Origin: Luteimonas sp. MC1825
GTDB taxonomy: Bacteria > Pseudomonadota > Gammaproteobacteria > Xanthomonadales > Xanthomonadaceae
Reading direction: 5' to 3'
Length of the DNA stretch: 64,000 nt
Assembly (NCBI RefSeq): GCF_014764385.1
Contig: NZ_CP061714.1
Coordinates: forward strand, 1-64,000
Shown in pieces: positions 11,465 to 21,439 of this stretch (within the stretch, counting starts at the first letter, position 1; each line of letters opens with the position of its first letter). Both the position numbers and the translations under genes were made by a program. The notes beneath the pieces were generated by a model, which was not told the origin of the DNA, did not search any database, and saw only the letters and a list, made by a program, of their open reading frames with translations.

Positions 11465-12220
11465 TCAGGCGCCGGCCGCGTCCAGGATCGCCAGGTAGCG
11501 CGCGACGGTCGTCCCCAGCCCGTCATGCAATGCCTCGCCGATCAGCGCGTGGCCGATCGACACCTCCTGGACCCCAGGTACTGCCGCCAGGAAATCCCCC
11601 AGGTTGTCCTGGCTGAGATCGTGGCCGGCATTCACGCCGAGTCCGGCGGCCTGCGCGCGCCGCGAGGTGCCGGCACAGGTGGCCAGCGCCGCGCTGGCGT
11701 CGCCGGCGGCATGGGCATCGGCAAACGGACCGGTGTACAGCTCGATGCGGTCCGCCCCTGTGGCCGCCGCCGCCTCGACATCGCAGCTGGCATCGGCGAA
11801 CAGGCTCACGCGGCAGCCCAGCGCCTTCAATTCGGCGACCAGCGGACGCAGGCGCTCGCCGTCGCGCACGAAGTCGAAGCCGTGGTCGGAGGTCAGCTGG
11901 CCGTCGTCGTCGGGCACCAGGGTCGCCTGCGCCGGGCGCGCCGCGCGGCACAGCGCCACGAAGCCGGGATAGCCGGGCCGCGGCGCCGCGAAGGGATTGC
12001 CTTCGAGGTTCAGTTCCACCCCGCGCTCGGCCGCCAGCGTGGCGAGCGCCATCACGTCGTCGCTGCGCGCATGGCGCGCATCGGGACGCGGATGCAGGGT
12101 CAGCCCGTGGGCACCGGCATCGAGGCAGGCGCGGGCGGCGCGCAGCATGTCGGGCTGGTCACCGCCGCGCGAGTTGCGCAGCACGGCGACCTTGTTGAGG
12201 TTCACGCTGAGCAGGGTCAT
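11465..12220 (-). CDS. pdxJ: Pyridoxine 5'-phosphate synthase PdxJ
   Basis: PdxJ condenses 1-deoxyxylulose 5-phosphate with 3-amino-2-oxopropyl phosphate to form vitamin B6 phosphate. The 251-aa TIM-barrel protein starts [20 protein letters not shown], the standard N-terminus. Other family blocks are [32 protein letters not shown] and VSLFADA. The phosphate-binding end is AGHDLSQDN...[12 protein letters not shown]. It appears to be the last gene of a minus-strand cls / small membrane protein / pdxJ unit, 11 bp after the preceding gene. Confidence 0.93.
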   Translation of the reverse strand: MTLLSVNLNKVAVLRNSRGGDQPDMLRAARACLDAGAHGLTLHPRPDARHARSDDVMALATLAAERGVELNLEGNPFAAPRPGYPGFVALCRAARPAQATLVPDDDGQLTSDHGFDFVRDGERLRPLVAELKALGCRVSLFADASCDVEAAAATGADRIELYTGPFADAHAAGDASAALATCAGTSRRAQAAGLGVNAGHDLSQDNLGDFLAAVPGVQEVSIGHALIGEALHDGLGTTVARYLAILDAAGA

Positions 12221-12231
12221 GCGCGGCGGGC

Positions 12232-12510
12232 TCAGGCGCCGGTCGATTCCGGCGCGTCGCCCGGCTGCGCCTGGGCGGCGACCACGCGCCGCGCCTCGGC
12301 TTCCTCGCGCAGTCGGCGCAGCTCGACCGGGTCGAGCATCATGCTGTCGTCGCGGGCCTGGTTGCCCACGCGCTGGGCCAGCAGGCCCAGCACCCAAGCG
12401 ACCACAAGACCCAGCGCGGCCAGCAGGCAGGCCACGGCCAGCGCCATCGACGCGGTGTTGAGCGCCATGGCGAACGCGGCCACGGCCAGCAGCAGGAACA
12501 ACCAGGGCAT
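12232..12510 (-). CDS. Small membrane protein of unknown function
   Basis: A 92-aa protein with two hydrophobic segments at about 2-17 and 20-48 and a charged cytoplasmic C-terminus ([21 protein letters not shown]). A GGAG sequence about 10 nt upstream supports the start at 12510. It lies between cls and pdxJ on the same strand. I do not recognise a family. Confidence 0.65.
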   Translation of the reverse strand: MPWLFLLLAVAAFAMALNTASMALAVACLLAALGLVVAWVLGLLAQRVGNQARDDSMMLDPVELRRLREEAEARRVVAAQAQPGDAPESTGA

Positions 12511-12616
12511 GGACAGGCTCCGCCAGGGACAATGGCCGCAGTCTAACCGCAGGCGCGCGCGCCGCCATCGCGTCGGCGCGCCGTCCGGGCGACCCGTGCC
12601 GCCGCCGGTCGCGGTA

Positions 12617-14062
12617 TCACAGCAGGGGCGACAGCAGCCGCGCCAGCGCCTCGGGCATGCGCGCCCCGAGCAGCGACCGGGTCCGGCCACGATGCACGCG
12701 CGGCGCGCTTGCCATCTCGCCCTCGATCAGCGCAGCGAGTTCAGCCGCGATCGCGGGGTCGTCGAACAGCACCGACACCTCGAAGTTCAGCCGGAAGCTG
12801 CGGTGGTCGAAGTTGGCGCTGCCGATGATCGCCAAGTCGTCGTCGACCAGCAGCGTCTTGCTGTGCAGCAGGCGCGGGCCGTACTCGTGGACCTTCACCC
12901 CCGCCATCAGCAGCGCGCCGAAGTAGGAGCGCGCGGCCAGCGTGACCAGCTTGGAGTCGCTCTCGCGCGGCACCAGCAGGCGCACGTCCAGCCCGGCCAT
13001 GGCGGCGGAAGTGAGCGCCATCATCGCCGCCTCGCCGGGCACGAAGTACGGGGTGGTCATCCACACCCGCTTGCGCGCGGCGTGGATGGTGGCGACGTGC
13101 AGGCGGTGGATCGCCTCCCACGGCGAGTCCGGGCCCGAGGTCAGCACCTGGGCGCGGATCGGGCCGGGCGCGGATTCATGCGGGGTTTCACGCGCGACGT
13201 CGGACAGGAAGTCGCGGCTGCCGGTGGCATAGGTCCAGTCCTCGGCGAACACCAGCTGCAGCACGCGCACCACGTCGCCTTCCAGCCTGAGGTGCAGGTC
13301 GCGGTAGGCGTCCGCGCCGCGGCGCTCGTCCTGGGCGTCGCTGATGTTCATGCCGCCGGTGTAGGCGATGCGGCCATCGATCACCACGATCTTGCGGTGC
13401 GTGCGCAGGTTGGCCCAGGGCCGCCGCCAGAACTGGCCGAGGCGCATCGGATGGAACCACGCCACTTCGCCACCGGCGTCGAGCAGCGGCTGGAAGAAGC
13501 GGCGCGCGCCTCCGGAGCCCACCGCATCCACCAGCAGGCGCACCGCCACGCCGGCGCGCGCGCGCTCGGCCAGTGCATCGCGCAGCGCGGCACCGGTGTG
13601 GTCGGGTTCGTAGATGTAGTACTCGAGGTGCACGTGCCGGCGCGCCGCGGCGATGTCGGCGAGCAGGGCGCTGTACTTCGCGGCGCCGTCGACCAGCAGG
13701 CGCACGTCGCGGGCGGACGATGGCGGCAGGCCGGTGGTGGCCTGCGACAGCCGCACCAGTTCCACGCCGTCGGCATGGCCGGCGTCGACGTCGCCATGCG
13801 TCACGTTGCCGCGGCTCCTGGCGCGGCGCAGGCGATGACGGTGGATCCGCTGCGGCCCGAACACGTGGTAGACCAGCAGGCCGAGGTAGGGCAGCAGCGC
13901 CAGCCCCAGCAGCCAGCTCAACGTGGCCACGGGCTCGCGCTTCTGCAGGATGATCCAGCCTCCCAGCACCACCAGGTACGCCAGCCAGGCCACGCCCAGG
14001 TAGAGCCCGAGGTGGGGAATGGCGAGCAGCGCCTGCCAGGCGTCCCGCAACCAGTCCAACAT
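12617..14062 (-). CDS. cls: Cardiolipin synthase (phospholipase D family)
   Basis: Cls makes cardiolipin from phosphatidylglycerol at the inner membrane. The 481-aa protein has two N-terminal membrane segments (about 13-37 and 46-66). Two PLD HKD motifs follow: HRKIVVIDGRIAYTGGMNI and HSKTLLVDDDLAIIGSANFDHRSF. The catalytic His/Lys/Asp are present in both. Length and layout are those of bacterial ClsA. Confidence 0.92.
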   Translation of the reverse strand: MLDWLRDAWQALLAIPHLGLYLGVAWLAYLVVLGGWIILQKREPVATLSWLLGLALLPYLGLLVYHVFGPQRIHRHRLRRARSRGNVTHGDVDAGHADGVELVRLSQATTGLPPSSARDVRLLVDGAAKYSALLADIAAARRHVHLEYYIYEPDHTGAALRDALAERARAGVAVRLLVDAVGSGGARRFFQPLLDAGGEVAWFHPMRLGQFWRRPWANLRTHRKIVVIDGRIAYTGGMNISDAQDERRGADAYRDLHLRLEGDVVRVLQLVFAEDWTYATGSRDFLSDVARETPHESAPGPIRAQVLTSGPDSPWEAIHRLHVATIHAARKRVWMTTPYFVPGEAAMMALTSAAMAGLDVRLLVPRESDSKLVTLAARSYFGALLMAGVKVHEYGPRLLHSKTLLVDDDLAIIGSANFDHRSFRLNFEVSVLFDDPAIAAELAALIEGEMASAPRVHRGRTRSLLGARMPEALARLLSPLL

Positions 14063-14207
14063 GCCATGCCCCCATCGCGCCGCGGCGGCGCCCGTGCGTC
14101 AGGCTAGCGGCAAGCGCCGCGAGCGCAAGCCGCGCGCCACGCGCGTCCCCGGGGGCTTGGCATTCACCGGATCTATACGCCTCGTCCACGGCGCGGCTTG
14201 CTACCGT

Positions 14208-15080
14208 ATGCACATGCCGCAGCCACTCCCGCACAACCGGTCCGCGTGCACCGGCACCGTGGCCGGCGCGATGCCCGCCGCGGACCCGCACGACCGCGCG
14301 CCCGCGCCGGATTCCGATCTTGCGCAGCAGCTGGCGGCCTGCCGCCTGGAACTCGCGGCCACGCAGCGCGATCTCGAACTGCTTTCGCACGGCGTCTCGC
14401 ATGACCTGCGCGCGCCACTGCGCGCGGTGGAAGGCTTCGCGGCGCTGCTGGAGCAGCATGCAAGTGCCGGCCTGGATGCCACCGCCCGCGACCATCTCGC
14501 CCGCGTGCGCGCCGCCGCCGCGCGCATGTCCACCCTGATCGACGGGCTGCTGGCGCTGTCGCGCGCCGCGCGCGCGCCGCTGAACATCGTCGACGTGGAT
14601 GCCAGCCTGCTCGCGGAGTGGACGCTGGCCGAATTGCAGGATGCCGACCCTGCGCGCGCGGTCGAACTCCACGTGCAGCCCGGCATCGTCGTGCGCGGCG
14701 ACGAGCGCCAGCTCAAGCTGCTGCTCGAACAGCTGCTGGACAATGCCTGGAAGTTTTCGCGCGGCCGCGACCGGGTGCATGTGGCGGTGACGGCGGTCAA
14801 CGTGGGCGACGACGTGCGCATCTCGGTGCGCGACCACGGCAGCGGCTTCGATCCCGCGCGTGGCGAACGCATCTTCGAGCCGTTCCAGCGCCTGCACGGC
14901 GCGGACGAGGGCGCGGGCCACGGGCTGGGGCTGGCGATCGCGCAACGCATCGCCGAACGGCACGGCGCGACCATCAGCGCGGACGCCGTGGCCGGCGAAG
15001 GCTGCACGTTCCAGGTGACGCTGCCACGCGGCGGCAGTGGCGTCGGCACGCCGGAGGGCGGGCAGGGGAACCCGCCGTGA
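14208..15080 (+). CDS. Sensor histidine kinase without a sensor domain
   Basis: The 290-aa protein has a short helical N-terminus, then the HisKA dimerisation box LLSHGVSHDLRAPLRAVEGFAALLEQ with phosphoacceptor His. The ATPase domain has the N box QLLDNAWKFSRG, D box VRDHGSGFD, F box IFEPFQRLHG and G box GHGLGLAIAQRIAERHG. No membrane or PAS segment is visible, so it is probably cytoplasmic and takes its signal from a partner. The start is uncertain (ATG 14208 or 14214). Its stop overlaps the next start (GTGA). Confidence 0.88.
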   Translation: MHMPQPLPHNRSACTGTVAGAMPAADPHDRAPAPDSDLAQQLAACRLELAATQRDLELLSHGVSHDLRAPLRAVEGFAALLEQHASAGLDATARDHLARVRAAAARMSTLIDGLLALSRAARAPLNIVDVDASLLAEWTLAELQDADPARAVELHVQPGIVVRGDERQLKLLLEQLLDNAWKFSRGRDRVHVAVTAVNVGDDVRISVRDHGSGFDPARGERIFEPFQRLHGADEGAGHGLGLAIAQRIAERHGATISADAVAGEGCTFQVTLPRGGSGVGTPEGGQGNPP

Positions 15081-15517
15081 GCACCCGCCCGATCCTGCTG
15101 GTGGAGGACAACCCGGACGACGTCGAACTGACGCGCATCGCGTTCGCCGAAGCCAACATCGCCAACGCACTCACCGTGGTCACCGATGGCGCCGCGGCGC
15201 TCGACTACCTGTTCGCACGCGGCGCGCATGCTGACCGCGATCCCGACGACCTGCCGTCGATCGTGCTGCTCGACCTCAACCTGCCCAAGGTCGACGGCCG
15301 CGAGGTGCTGCAGGCGATCCGCAGCCACGAGCGCACGCGCAGCCTGCCTGTGGTGGTGCTCACCACCAGCGGGGAACCGTTCGACGTCGAAGCGAGTTAC
15401 GCGCTCGGCGCCAACAGCTACATCCGCAAGCCGGTGGATTTCGGCCAGTTCGTGTGGGCGGTGAAGCAGGTCGGGCTGTACTGGCTGGTGCTCAACCACG
15501 GCCGCGAGCCGCAGTGA
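15077..15517 (+). CDS. Single-domain response regulator (Rcp1/CheY-like)
   Basis: The 146-aa receiver domain has no output domain. The acidic pair is in LLVEDNPDD, the phosphoacceptor Asp in IVLLDLNLPKVDG, the Thr in VVVLTTSGE and the Lys in YIRKPVDF. The GTG start overlaps the kinase stop by 4 bp, indicating translational coupling, so the kinase is its likely cognate partner. The extended loop after the first helix resembles the cyanobacterial Rcp1 subfamily. Confidence 0.88.
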   Translation: MSTRPILLVEDNPDDVELTRIAFAEANIANALTVVTDGAAALDYLFARGAHADRDPDDLPSIVLLDLNLPKVDGREVLQAIRSHERTRSLPVVVLTTSGEPFDVEASYALGANSYIRKPVDFGQFVWAVKQVGLYWLVLNHGREPQ

Positions 15518-15532
15518 GCAGGCGCTGCGGCG

Positions 15533-16240
15533 CTAGGCGCCGGCGGGGAACAGCGTTTCGGCGCGCTGGAACAGGATCCAGCTGGTGGCGATGAACTTGT
15601 CGCCGCCCGCCGGGCGGTTGCCGCGATGGGTGTGGGTGAACGCGGTCGGCGCGATCAGCAGGTCGCCGGTGCGCGGTGCCACCTTGCGTTCCTGGAACAG
15701 GAATTCGGTCTCGCCTGCGCTGAATCCGTCGTTGAGGTAGAGCGTCCACAGCAGGTGGCGGTGCAGGGTTTCGCACGGCGCGTCGCGCGGATACAGCTCG
15801 CAGTGCCAGTAGGGATAGCCGCCCTCGTCGGCGCGGTACCACTGCAGGTTCACGCTGCCCGGGCGCAGGCAGGTCATCGCCAGCCGGCCCAGCGCCGCAT
15901 CGTCCATCGCCGTGATGTCGTCGGCTGCAAGCCGGCGCAGGGCGCCATCGGCACCCGGCTGCTGCAGCATCAGCGGCGCGATCAGCGCCTGCGGGTATTG
16001 CCGCAGGTACGCGAGCAGGCCACCGTACACCGCCACATTGAGCGCCTGCTCGACATCGGCCCAGTCCGGACGCCCGGCGAGCGCGATGTCGCGGCTCTTC
16101 TTCAACTCGGGGAACACGCCGCTGCCGACGCGCCCCGGCTGCAGCGCGTCGCTGGCGTGGATGCGTTCCACGATCGCCGCGCAGGTCGCGGCATCCAGCG
16201 CGCCTGCGGTGACCTCGATGAAGTCTCGGGTCGCGGCCAT
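15533..16240 (-). CDS. 2-oxoglutarate/Fe(II)-dependent oxygenase
   Basis: The 235-aa protein fits the prolyl-4-hydroxylase-like 2OG-Fe(II) oxygenase fold. A first iron ligand His and acidic residue lie in WHCELYPRDAPCETLHRHL. The second His is in HTHRGNRPAGGDKFIATSW, with an Arg/Lys able to hold 2-oxoglutarate. It is followed by fbp in the opposite direction of transcription order (fbp lies upstream on the same strand). The substrate is unknown. Confidence 0.7.
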   Translation of the reverse strand: MAATRDFIEVTAGALDAATCAAIVERIHASDALQPGRVGSGVFPELKKSRDIALAGRPDWADVEQALNVAVYGGLLAYLRQYPQALIAPLMLQQPGADGALRRLAADDITAMDDAALGRLAMTCLRPGSVNLQWYRADEGGYPYWHCELYPRDAPCETLHRHLLWTLYLNDGFSAGETEFLFQERKVAPRTGDLLIAPTAFTHTHRGNRPAGGDKFIATSWILFQRAETLFPAGA

Positions 16241-16264
16241 GTGGCGCTTACAGGGTCGCGGCGG

Positions 16265-17317
16265 TCATGCGGTGGTCGCGCCCGCGTGCGCGGCGTCGTG
16301 CTCGCAATGCTGGCGCGTCGCCACCTCGACCTCGGCCTTCGACCCGAGGAACACCGGCACGCGCTGGTGCAGGGTGGTCGGCGCGATGTCGAGGATGCGG
16401 CCGCGGCCGTCGGTCGCGGCGCCGCCGGCCTGCTCCACCAGCATCGCCATCGGGTTGGCCTCGTACATCAGCCTGAGCTTGCCGGGCTTGCCCGGGTCCT
16501 TGCGGTCCCAGGGATAGATGAAGATGCCGCCGCGGGTCAGGATGCGGTGCACGTCGGCGACCATCGAGGCCACCCAGCGCATGTTGAAGTCCTTGCCGCG
16601 CGGGCCTTCGCGGCCGGCCAGCAGCTCGCTGACGTAGCCCTGCATGGCCGGCTCCCAGTGGCGCTGGTTGGACATGTTGATGGCGAACTCGCGGGTCTCG
16701 TCCGGGATGCGGATGTCGCTGCGGGTCAGCACGAACGCGCCCTGCTCGCGGTCCAGCGTGAACGCATGCGTGCCTTGGCCGATGGTCAGCACCAGGGTGG
16801 TCTGCGGGCCGTACACGCAGTAGCCGGCCGCGACCTGCGCGGTGCCGGGCTGCAGGAAGTGCTCGTCGCCGACGGTGTCCACGTTTTCCGGGCAGCGCAG
16901 CACCGAAAAAATGGTGCCCACCGACACGTTGACGTCGATGTTGCTGGAGCCGTCGAGCGGATCGAACAGCAGCAGGTAGGCGCCGCGCGGGTAGGCATCC
17001 GGGATGGGCTGGCAGTGCTCCATCTCTTCCGATGCACAGGCCGCCAGGTGCCCGCCCCAGGCGTTGGCCTCGAGCAGGATCTCGTTGGACAGCACGTCGA
17101 GCTTCTTCTGCGCCTCGCCCTGCACGTTGACGCTGTCGCCGCCGGCGGCCGAGACCGCATCGCCCAGCACGCCGCCGAGCGCGCCGCGCCCGACCGCCAC
17201 CGAGATCGACTTGCAGGCACGCGCCACGACTTCGATCAACAGCCGCAGGTCGGGCTCGATGTGCCCGGCGCGCTGCGCCTCGATGAGGTGGCGGGTGAGG
17301 GAAACGGGACCGGACAT
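16265..17317 (-). CDS. fbp: Fructose-1,6-bisphosphatase class I
   Basis: The enzyme hydrolyses fructose 1,6-bisphosphate in gluconeogenesis. The 350-aa form begins [15 protein letters not shown]; the family start favours ATG 17317 over the longer 17350. Metal-binding residues are in ACASEEME and [24 protein letters not shown]. Substrate-binding residues are in NMSNQRHWE and the GGIFIYPWD...[12 protein letters not shown] block. It is complete. The upstream gap to the receptor gene is unusually rich in G runs (see findings). Confidence 0.94.
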   Translation of the reverse strand: MSGPVSLTRHLIEAQRAGHIEPDLRLLIEVVARACKSISVAVGRGALGGVLGDAVSAAGGDSVNVQGEAQKKLDVLSNEILLEANAWGGHLAACASEEMEHCQPIPDAYPRGAYLLLFDPLDGSSNIDVNVSVGTIFSVLRCPENVDTVGDEHFLQPGTAQVAAGYCVYGPQTTLVLTIGQGTHAFTLDREQGAFVLTRSDIRIPDETREFAINMSNQRHWEPAMQGYVSELLAGREGPRGKDFNMRWVASMVADVHRILTRGGIFIYPWDRKDPGKPGKLRLMYEANPMAMLVEQAGGAATDGRGRILDIAPTTLHQRVPVFLGSKAEVEVATRQHCEHDAAHAGATTA

Positions 17318-17489
17318 CGCGAGCCTGTGGATGTTTGGAGAGGGGGACATTGTCTCCGAACGTGGTGGGGGTTGCAGGGGTGGGGGGCGCGGGGGGCGTG
17401 CAGGGGGATTTTTCTCGCGAAGGCGCGAAGGCGCGAAGGAGAGCGGGGGTGACGGGGGCAGAGCGGGGCTGGGAGGGGCTGCGCGGGGG
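17318..17489. other. G-run-rich spacer between pqqU-like gene and fbp
   Basis: No gene. The plus strand has more than ten runs of four to six G, and GAAGGCGC is repeated in tandem at about 17418-17440. It forms the leader of fbp. Confidence 0.6.
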
Positions 17490-19622
17490 TCAGGGGCGGG
17501 CGAAGGTCCATTCGAGGCCGAGGAGCCAGGTGCGGCCGCCGCCGGGTTCGTAGAAGCGGCCGTTGCCTTCGTTGACGATCACCGAGCCGATGTGGGCGCG
17601 GTCGAGGAGGTTGTCGACGCGGGCGAACACGCGCACCGGGCCGGCCGCGGTGGGCCAGCGCCGCGCGGCTTCGACATGCAGCAGGCCGTAGCCGGCGGCC
17701 GACTCGCTGCCGGCGTCGTTGACCATCACGTCACCCATGGCTTCGGCCTCGAAGGCCGCGGTCCAGGGGCCGGATTGCCATTGCAGGCGGGCCTGGGCGT
17801 GGCGCTCGGGTACGCCGGGGATGCGGCCGGCCATGGCCGTGCCACCGCCGGCGGCCGCGCCGCCACGGAATTCCGCTTCCAGCTGCGTCGCCGCCAGCTG
17901 CAGGTCCCAGGCGTCGCCCAGCGGCTGCAGCCACGCCAGCTCCACGCCCTGGCGGCGCGCGCTGCCGGCGTTGCGGTAGCTGCTGCGTCCGGCGACGTTG
18001 GTCGCGACCGCGATCTCGTCATCGGTGTCGGCGCGGAACAGCGCCGCCTCGAGCAGGCCGCCGGTGGGCGTGCGCCACTTCAGGCCGAGCTCGTGGTTGT
18101 CGCTGACCGCCGGACGCAGCCCGAACGCCAGGCCGGCGCCACCGTCGGCGCGGTACGACAGCTCGTTGAAGGTCGGCGTTTCAAAGCCGCGGCCGACCGA
18201 GGCGTACAGCCGCAGGTGCTCCGACGGCGCGAAGGTGACGCCGGCCACCGGCGAGGTTTCCGAATAGTCGACGCGCCCGCTGTCGTCGGGATTGCCTTCG
18301 GCGACGTAGCGGTCGCTCGAGGTGAAGCCGACCTCGCTGTGGCGCGCGCCGAGCAGCAGCGACCAGCGCGGCGCGACCTGCCACCACGCCTGCGCATAGA
18401 GGTCGTCGGTCTCCACCTCGTTGCGCTCGTCGCGACGCAGCGTGCCGCGCACGCCGAGCGCGTCGCCGACGAAGTTCTCGAAGCCGCGGCGCCGCTGCCG
18501 CTGGCGCTCGCCGCCCGCACCCGCCGCAAGCTCCAGCGGCCGCGACGCCAGGCTGCCGCTCCACGACCAGCGCGCATCGAAGCCGGCGTAGCGGTTGTCG
18601 AGATCGATCACTCCGCCCGAATGCAGCGGATTGCGCTGCGGCGCCGCCGGGATCGGCAGCACCTGCGTCACTTCGCGGTCGCCGCCCCAGGCCGACAGGC
18701 GCAGCGCGTGCGCATCGCCCAAGCCGTGCTCGTACACCGCGCCGGCCTGCGACTGGCGCACGCTCTTGCGCGTGTCGAAGACGTACGCATTGGCCACCGC
18801 CTGCCGCGGATCCGCGCGCATCTGCGCCGCGGTGAGCCCGAGTGGATCCTGCGCCTCGGGGATGTCGACGTGGTTGAGCACCAGGCTCAGCTTGCGGCGT
18901 TCACCCAGGTCGAAGCCAAGCTTCAGGTTGGCCACGTCGCGCCGCGCCGCGGAATGATCGCGCCAGCCGTCGGTATCCAGGCGCGAGACCGCGAAGTTGT
19001 AGCCGACGATGTCGTTGCCGCCGAGCAGCCGCGCCGCGCCGGTCCAGGTGCCATCGCTGCCGACCGTGGCCCGCAGCCGCCACGGATCACCGGCCTGGCC
19101 GTCGGCGCTGTGGATCGACACCACCCCGCCCGACGAGTTGCCGTGCAGCGCCGAGAACGGCCCACGCAAGACTTCAATGCGATCCGCGCCGGCGAGGCTG
19201 AAATGCGACAGCTGGCCCTGGCCATCCGGCATCGACGCCGGAATGCCGTCGGCGTACAGCCGCAGCCCGCGCACCCCGAAGGTCGCGCGCGCACCGAAGC
19301 CGCGGATGGAGAGCTGGGTGTCCTGCGCCAGGTTCTGGCGGTCGCGGGCGAGCAGGCCGGGGATGCCGCGCAGGACCTCGGAGACGTCGGCGCTGGCGTC
19401 GGAGCGCTCGCCGGAGAGATCCACGGTGGCGGTGGACGCGGGCGTGTCGAAAGCCGGCACGGTGCGCAGGCGGGTGTCTTCAACGATGACGCGGTCGAGG
19501 GTGGTGGGGGCCGGAGCCTCAGGCTGCCGCGGGCTGGCGGGCGGCGCGGCGTGGGCCACGGCGGGGACGACGAGTGCAAGTGCGAGCGCTCGCGCGAGGG
19601 CGGAAAGCTGGGGAGGAGTCAT
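17490..19622 (-). CDS. pqqU: TonB-dependent receptor, PqqU/YncD-like
   Basis: A 710-aa outer-membrane receptor with a signal peptide (cleavage near VAHA) and a plug domain. The plug segment [18 protein letters not shown] and the [18 protein letters not shown] region closely match what I remember of E. coli YncD, now PqqU, which imports pyrroloquinoline quinone. The match continues in the barrel ([18 protein letters not shown]) and in the end [19 protein letters not shown]. The start MTPPQL at 19622 has a GGAGGAGTC context. The substrate assignment rests on similarity only. Confidence 0.85.
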   Translation of the reverse strand: MTPPQLSALARALALALVVPAVAHAAPPASPRQPEAPAPTTLDRVIVEDTRLRTVPAFDTPASTATVDLSGERSDASADVSEVLRGIPGLLARDRQNLAQDTQLSIRGFGARATFGVRGLRLYADGIPASMPDGQGQLSHFSLAGADRIEVLRGPFSALHGNSSGGVVSIHSADGQAGDPWRLRATVGSDGTWTGAARLLGGNDIVGYNFAVSRLDTDGWRDHSAARRDVANLKLGFDLGERRKLSLVLNHVDIPEAQDPLGLTAAQMRADPRQAVANAYVFDTRKSVRQSQAGAVYEHGLGDAHALRLSAWGGDREVTQVLPIPAAPQRNPLHSGGVIDLDNRYAGFDARWSWSGSLASRPLELAAGAGGERQRQRRRGFENFVGDALGVRGTLRRDERNEVETDDLYAQAWWQVAPRWSLLLGARHSEVGFTSSDRYVAEGNPDDSGRVDYSETSPVAGVTFAPSEHLRLYASVGRGFETPTFNELSYRADGGAGLAFGLRPAVSDNHELGLKWRTPTGGLLEAALFRADTDDEIAVATNVAGRSSYRNAGSARRQGVELAWLQPLGDAWDLQLAATQLEAEFRGGAAAGGGTAMAGRIPGVPERHAQARLQWQSGPWTAAFEAEAMGDVMVNDAGSESAAGYGLLHVEAARRWPTAAGPVRVFARVDNLLDRAHIGSVIVNEGNGRFYEPGGGRTWLLGLEWTFARP

Positions 19623-19747
19623 GCACGTATTGTCGCCCGCGCGCCCGTGCCGGGCGGGTCGCGGGGCGGAACACTGCGGGACGGACGCTCCGTCAGGCGT
19701 GGGCCCCTGTACTGCCGCGCCCGGCAGATCGCCGGGCGACGCGTTCC

Positions 19748-20644
19748 TCAGGCGTCGGCGTCGGTCGGCCAGCCCGCGCCGGTGCCGCGCTGGAGCACGG
19801 TGTCGGTGTCGAGCACCGTGCCGGCTGGAATCGCCTCCTGCGTCGCCAGGCGCGCATAGACCGGCGTGAAGTCCGGTCGCGTCGCGTCCATCAGCTGCTC
19901 GAAGCTGTCGATCACGAAATAGGTCTTCTGGTAGCTGTCGATGCGGTAGCGCGTGCGCATCACCCGCTCCAGGTCGAAGCCGATGCGATTGGGCGCCGCC
20001 GACTCCAGCGCATGCACCGACTCCCCACTGGACGACACGATGCCGCTGCCGTAGATGCGAAGCCCCTCGGCCTCGCGGATCAGCCCGAACTCGACCGTGT
20101 ACCAGTACAGCCGCGTGAGGTTCTGCAGCGCATCCGGCCCGATCGCATGCGCCTTCACCCCGCCGCGCCCGTAGGCCGCCATGTAGTCGGCGAACACCGG
20201 GTTCATCAGCAACGGCACGTGGCCGAAGAGATCGTGGAACAGGTCCGGCTCCTCGATGTAGTCGAGCTGGTCCGGCCGGCGGATCCACCACGTCACCGGG
20301 AAGCGCCGGTTGGCGAGGTGCTCGAAGAAATCCAGCTCCGGCAGCAGCCCCTCGACCCCGATCAGCGTCCAGCCGGTGGCCTGCTCCAGTACCGCGTTCA
20401 ACTGCGCGTAGCGCGGAATGCGGTCCGGGGTCATGCCCATCGCATCCTGCGCACGCAGGAACTCGCTGCTGGCGCGGCCGACCAGCAGCTCGCGCTGGCG
20501 CGCGTAGAGCGTCGCCCAGGTGGCGTGGTCGTCTGCGGAGTACTCGTCCCATGGCTGCGCCACGATGCCCGTGGCGTACACCGGCACCTTGCCCTTGTCG
20601 GTGTGCAGGTTCTCGACGCGGCGCGGCTGGGACTGGGCGGACAT
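19748..20644 (-). CDS. phhA: Phenylalanine 4-monooxygenase
   Basis: The enzyme hydroxylates phenylalanine to tyrosine using a pterin and iron. From ATG 20644 (MSAQSQPRRVENLHTDKGKV) it is 298 aa. The iron ligands are the two His of EPDLFHDLFGHVPLL and a Glu in YWYTVEFGLI. A longer frame up to 20812 runs into the regulatory region and is not used. It is transcribed away from the Lrp-type gene at 20959, a usual regulator/target layout. Confidence 0.94.
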   Translation of the reverse strand: MSAQSQPRRVENLHTDKGKVPVYATGIVAQPWDEYSADDHATWATLYARQRELLVGRASSEFLRAQDAMGMTPDRIPRYAQLNAVLEQATGWTLIGVEGLLPELDFFEHLANRRFPVTWWIRRPDQLDYIEEPDLFHDLFGHVPLLMNPVFADYMAAYGRGGVKAHAIGPDALQNLTRLYWYTVEFGLIREAEGLRIYGSGIVSSSGESVHALESAAPNRIGFDLERVMRTRYRIDSYQKTYFVIDSFEQLMDATRPDFTPVYARLATQEAIPAGTVLDTDTVLQRGTGAGWPTDADA

Positions 20645-20958
20645 GGCGGACTCCTGGCGGCGCGGCAGATGCAGGGCCGGCACGAAAGACGGTGCGATAA
20701 AGCACGACCTGGAGACTCTAACGCCGAAATCCTGCAACATGGATGTGTCTGTTGCGCCAATAGCGCGATTCCGTGCAACATTCAACCGCGCATAGCGATG
20801 TTGTCGCAACAATAGAGATACGGTGGCAATGCGAACGCTCGAACACCGGCGCTCGCCGGCTCGGCGTCCAACTCCACGGCACCCTTCGCCGGCGCAGGCC
20901 CGAGCCCGAAGCGGGCCGTTCCTCCCGCCCGTCGTCCACGGCCCAACGGAACCGACCC
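20645..20958. promoter_or_regulatory. phhA / lrp divergent regulatory region with GCAACA repeats
   Basis: The 314-bp divergent spacer holds inverted repeats of GCAACA/TGTTGC: 20734-20739 with 20750-20755, then GCAACA at 20775-20780, and TGTTG-TCG-CAACA at 20799-20811. They are clustered about 90-170 bp upstream of phhA and are candidate operators for the adjacent Lrp/AsnC protein. Confidence 0.5.
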
Positions 20959-21435
20959 ATGCCCACCGTCGACCTTGACCGCATCGACCTGCAGCTGCTC
21001 GCCGAACTGCAGACCCGCGGCCGCCTGAGCAATACCGAGCTCGCCGAGCGTGTGCACCTCTCGCCCTCCGCCTGCCTGCGCCGCGTGCAGCGCCTGGAGC
21101 GCGACGGCGTGATCGCCGGCTACCACGCGCACGTCGACCCCGAGCACCTCGGCCTCGGCCTCGCCGCCTTCGTGCGGATCCGCCTCAAGCGCCACGACGC
21201 CACCTCGGTCGCCGCCTTCGCCAGCGCCGTCAACGCCTGGGACGAAGTGGTGGCGTGCCACGCCCTCACCGGCGACATGGACTACCTGCTGCAGATCGCC
21301 GTGCGCGACCTCGAACACTTCTCGCGCTTCCTCCTCGACCGCCTGCTCGGCCAACCCGGCGTGGGCGACGTGAACTCGAGCTTCGTGCTGCGCACGGTCA
21401 AGGCGTTTCGCGGGCTGCCGCTGCCGCGCGGGTAG
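20959..21435 (+). CDS. Lrp/AsnC family transcriptional regulator
   Basis: The 158-aa protein has an N-terminal helix-turn-helix (DRIDLQLLAELQTRGRLSNT then LAERVHLSPSACLRRVQRLE). The C-terminal RAM ligand domain contains HALTGDMDYLLQIAVRDLEHFSRFLLDRL and the glycine motif. ATG 20959 gives the standard start MPTVDLDRIDLQLL. It is divergent from phhA, so amino-acid-dependent control of phenylalanine catabolism is likely. Its stop lies 4 bp from the convergent intI stop. Confidence 0.92.
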   Translation: MPTVDLDRIDLQLLAELQTRGRLSNTELAERVHLSPSACLRRVQRLERDGVIAGYHAHVDPEHLGLGLAAFVRIRLKRHDATSVAAFASAVNAWDEVVACHALTGDMDYLLQIAVRDLEHFSRFLLDRLLGQPGVGDVNSSFVLRTVKAFRGLPLPRG

Positions 21436-21439
21436 GCCG

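Noticed and set aside
11462..14107. 881-aa plus-strand frame opposite pdxJ and cls
   Set aside because: Antisense to two well-supported genes; a high-GC shadow.
19623..19747. Riboswitch in the leader of the TonB-dependent receptor
   Set aside because: No cobalamin-box or other known riboswitch consensus is visible.
17004..19859. 951-aa plus-strand frame opposite fbp and the TonB receptor
   Set aside because: Antisense shadow with repetitive Arg/Ala/Gly composition.
19645..20705. Long extension giving a 1071-aa TonB receptor
   Set aside because: The extra N-terminus is the phhA gene in another frame. The signal peptide begins at 19622.
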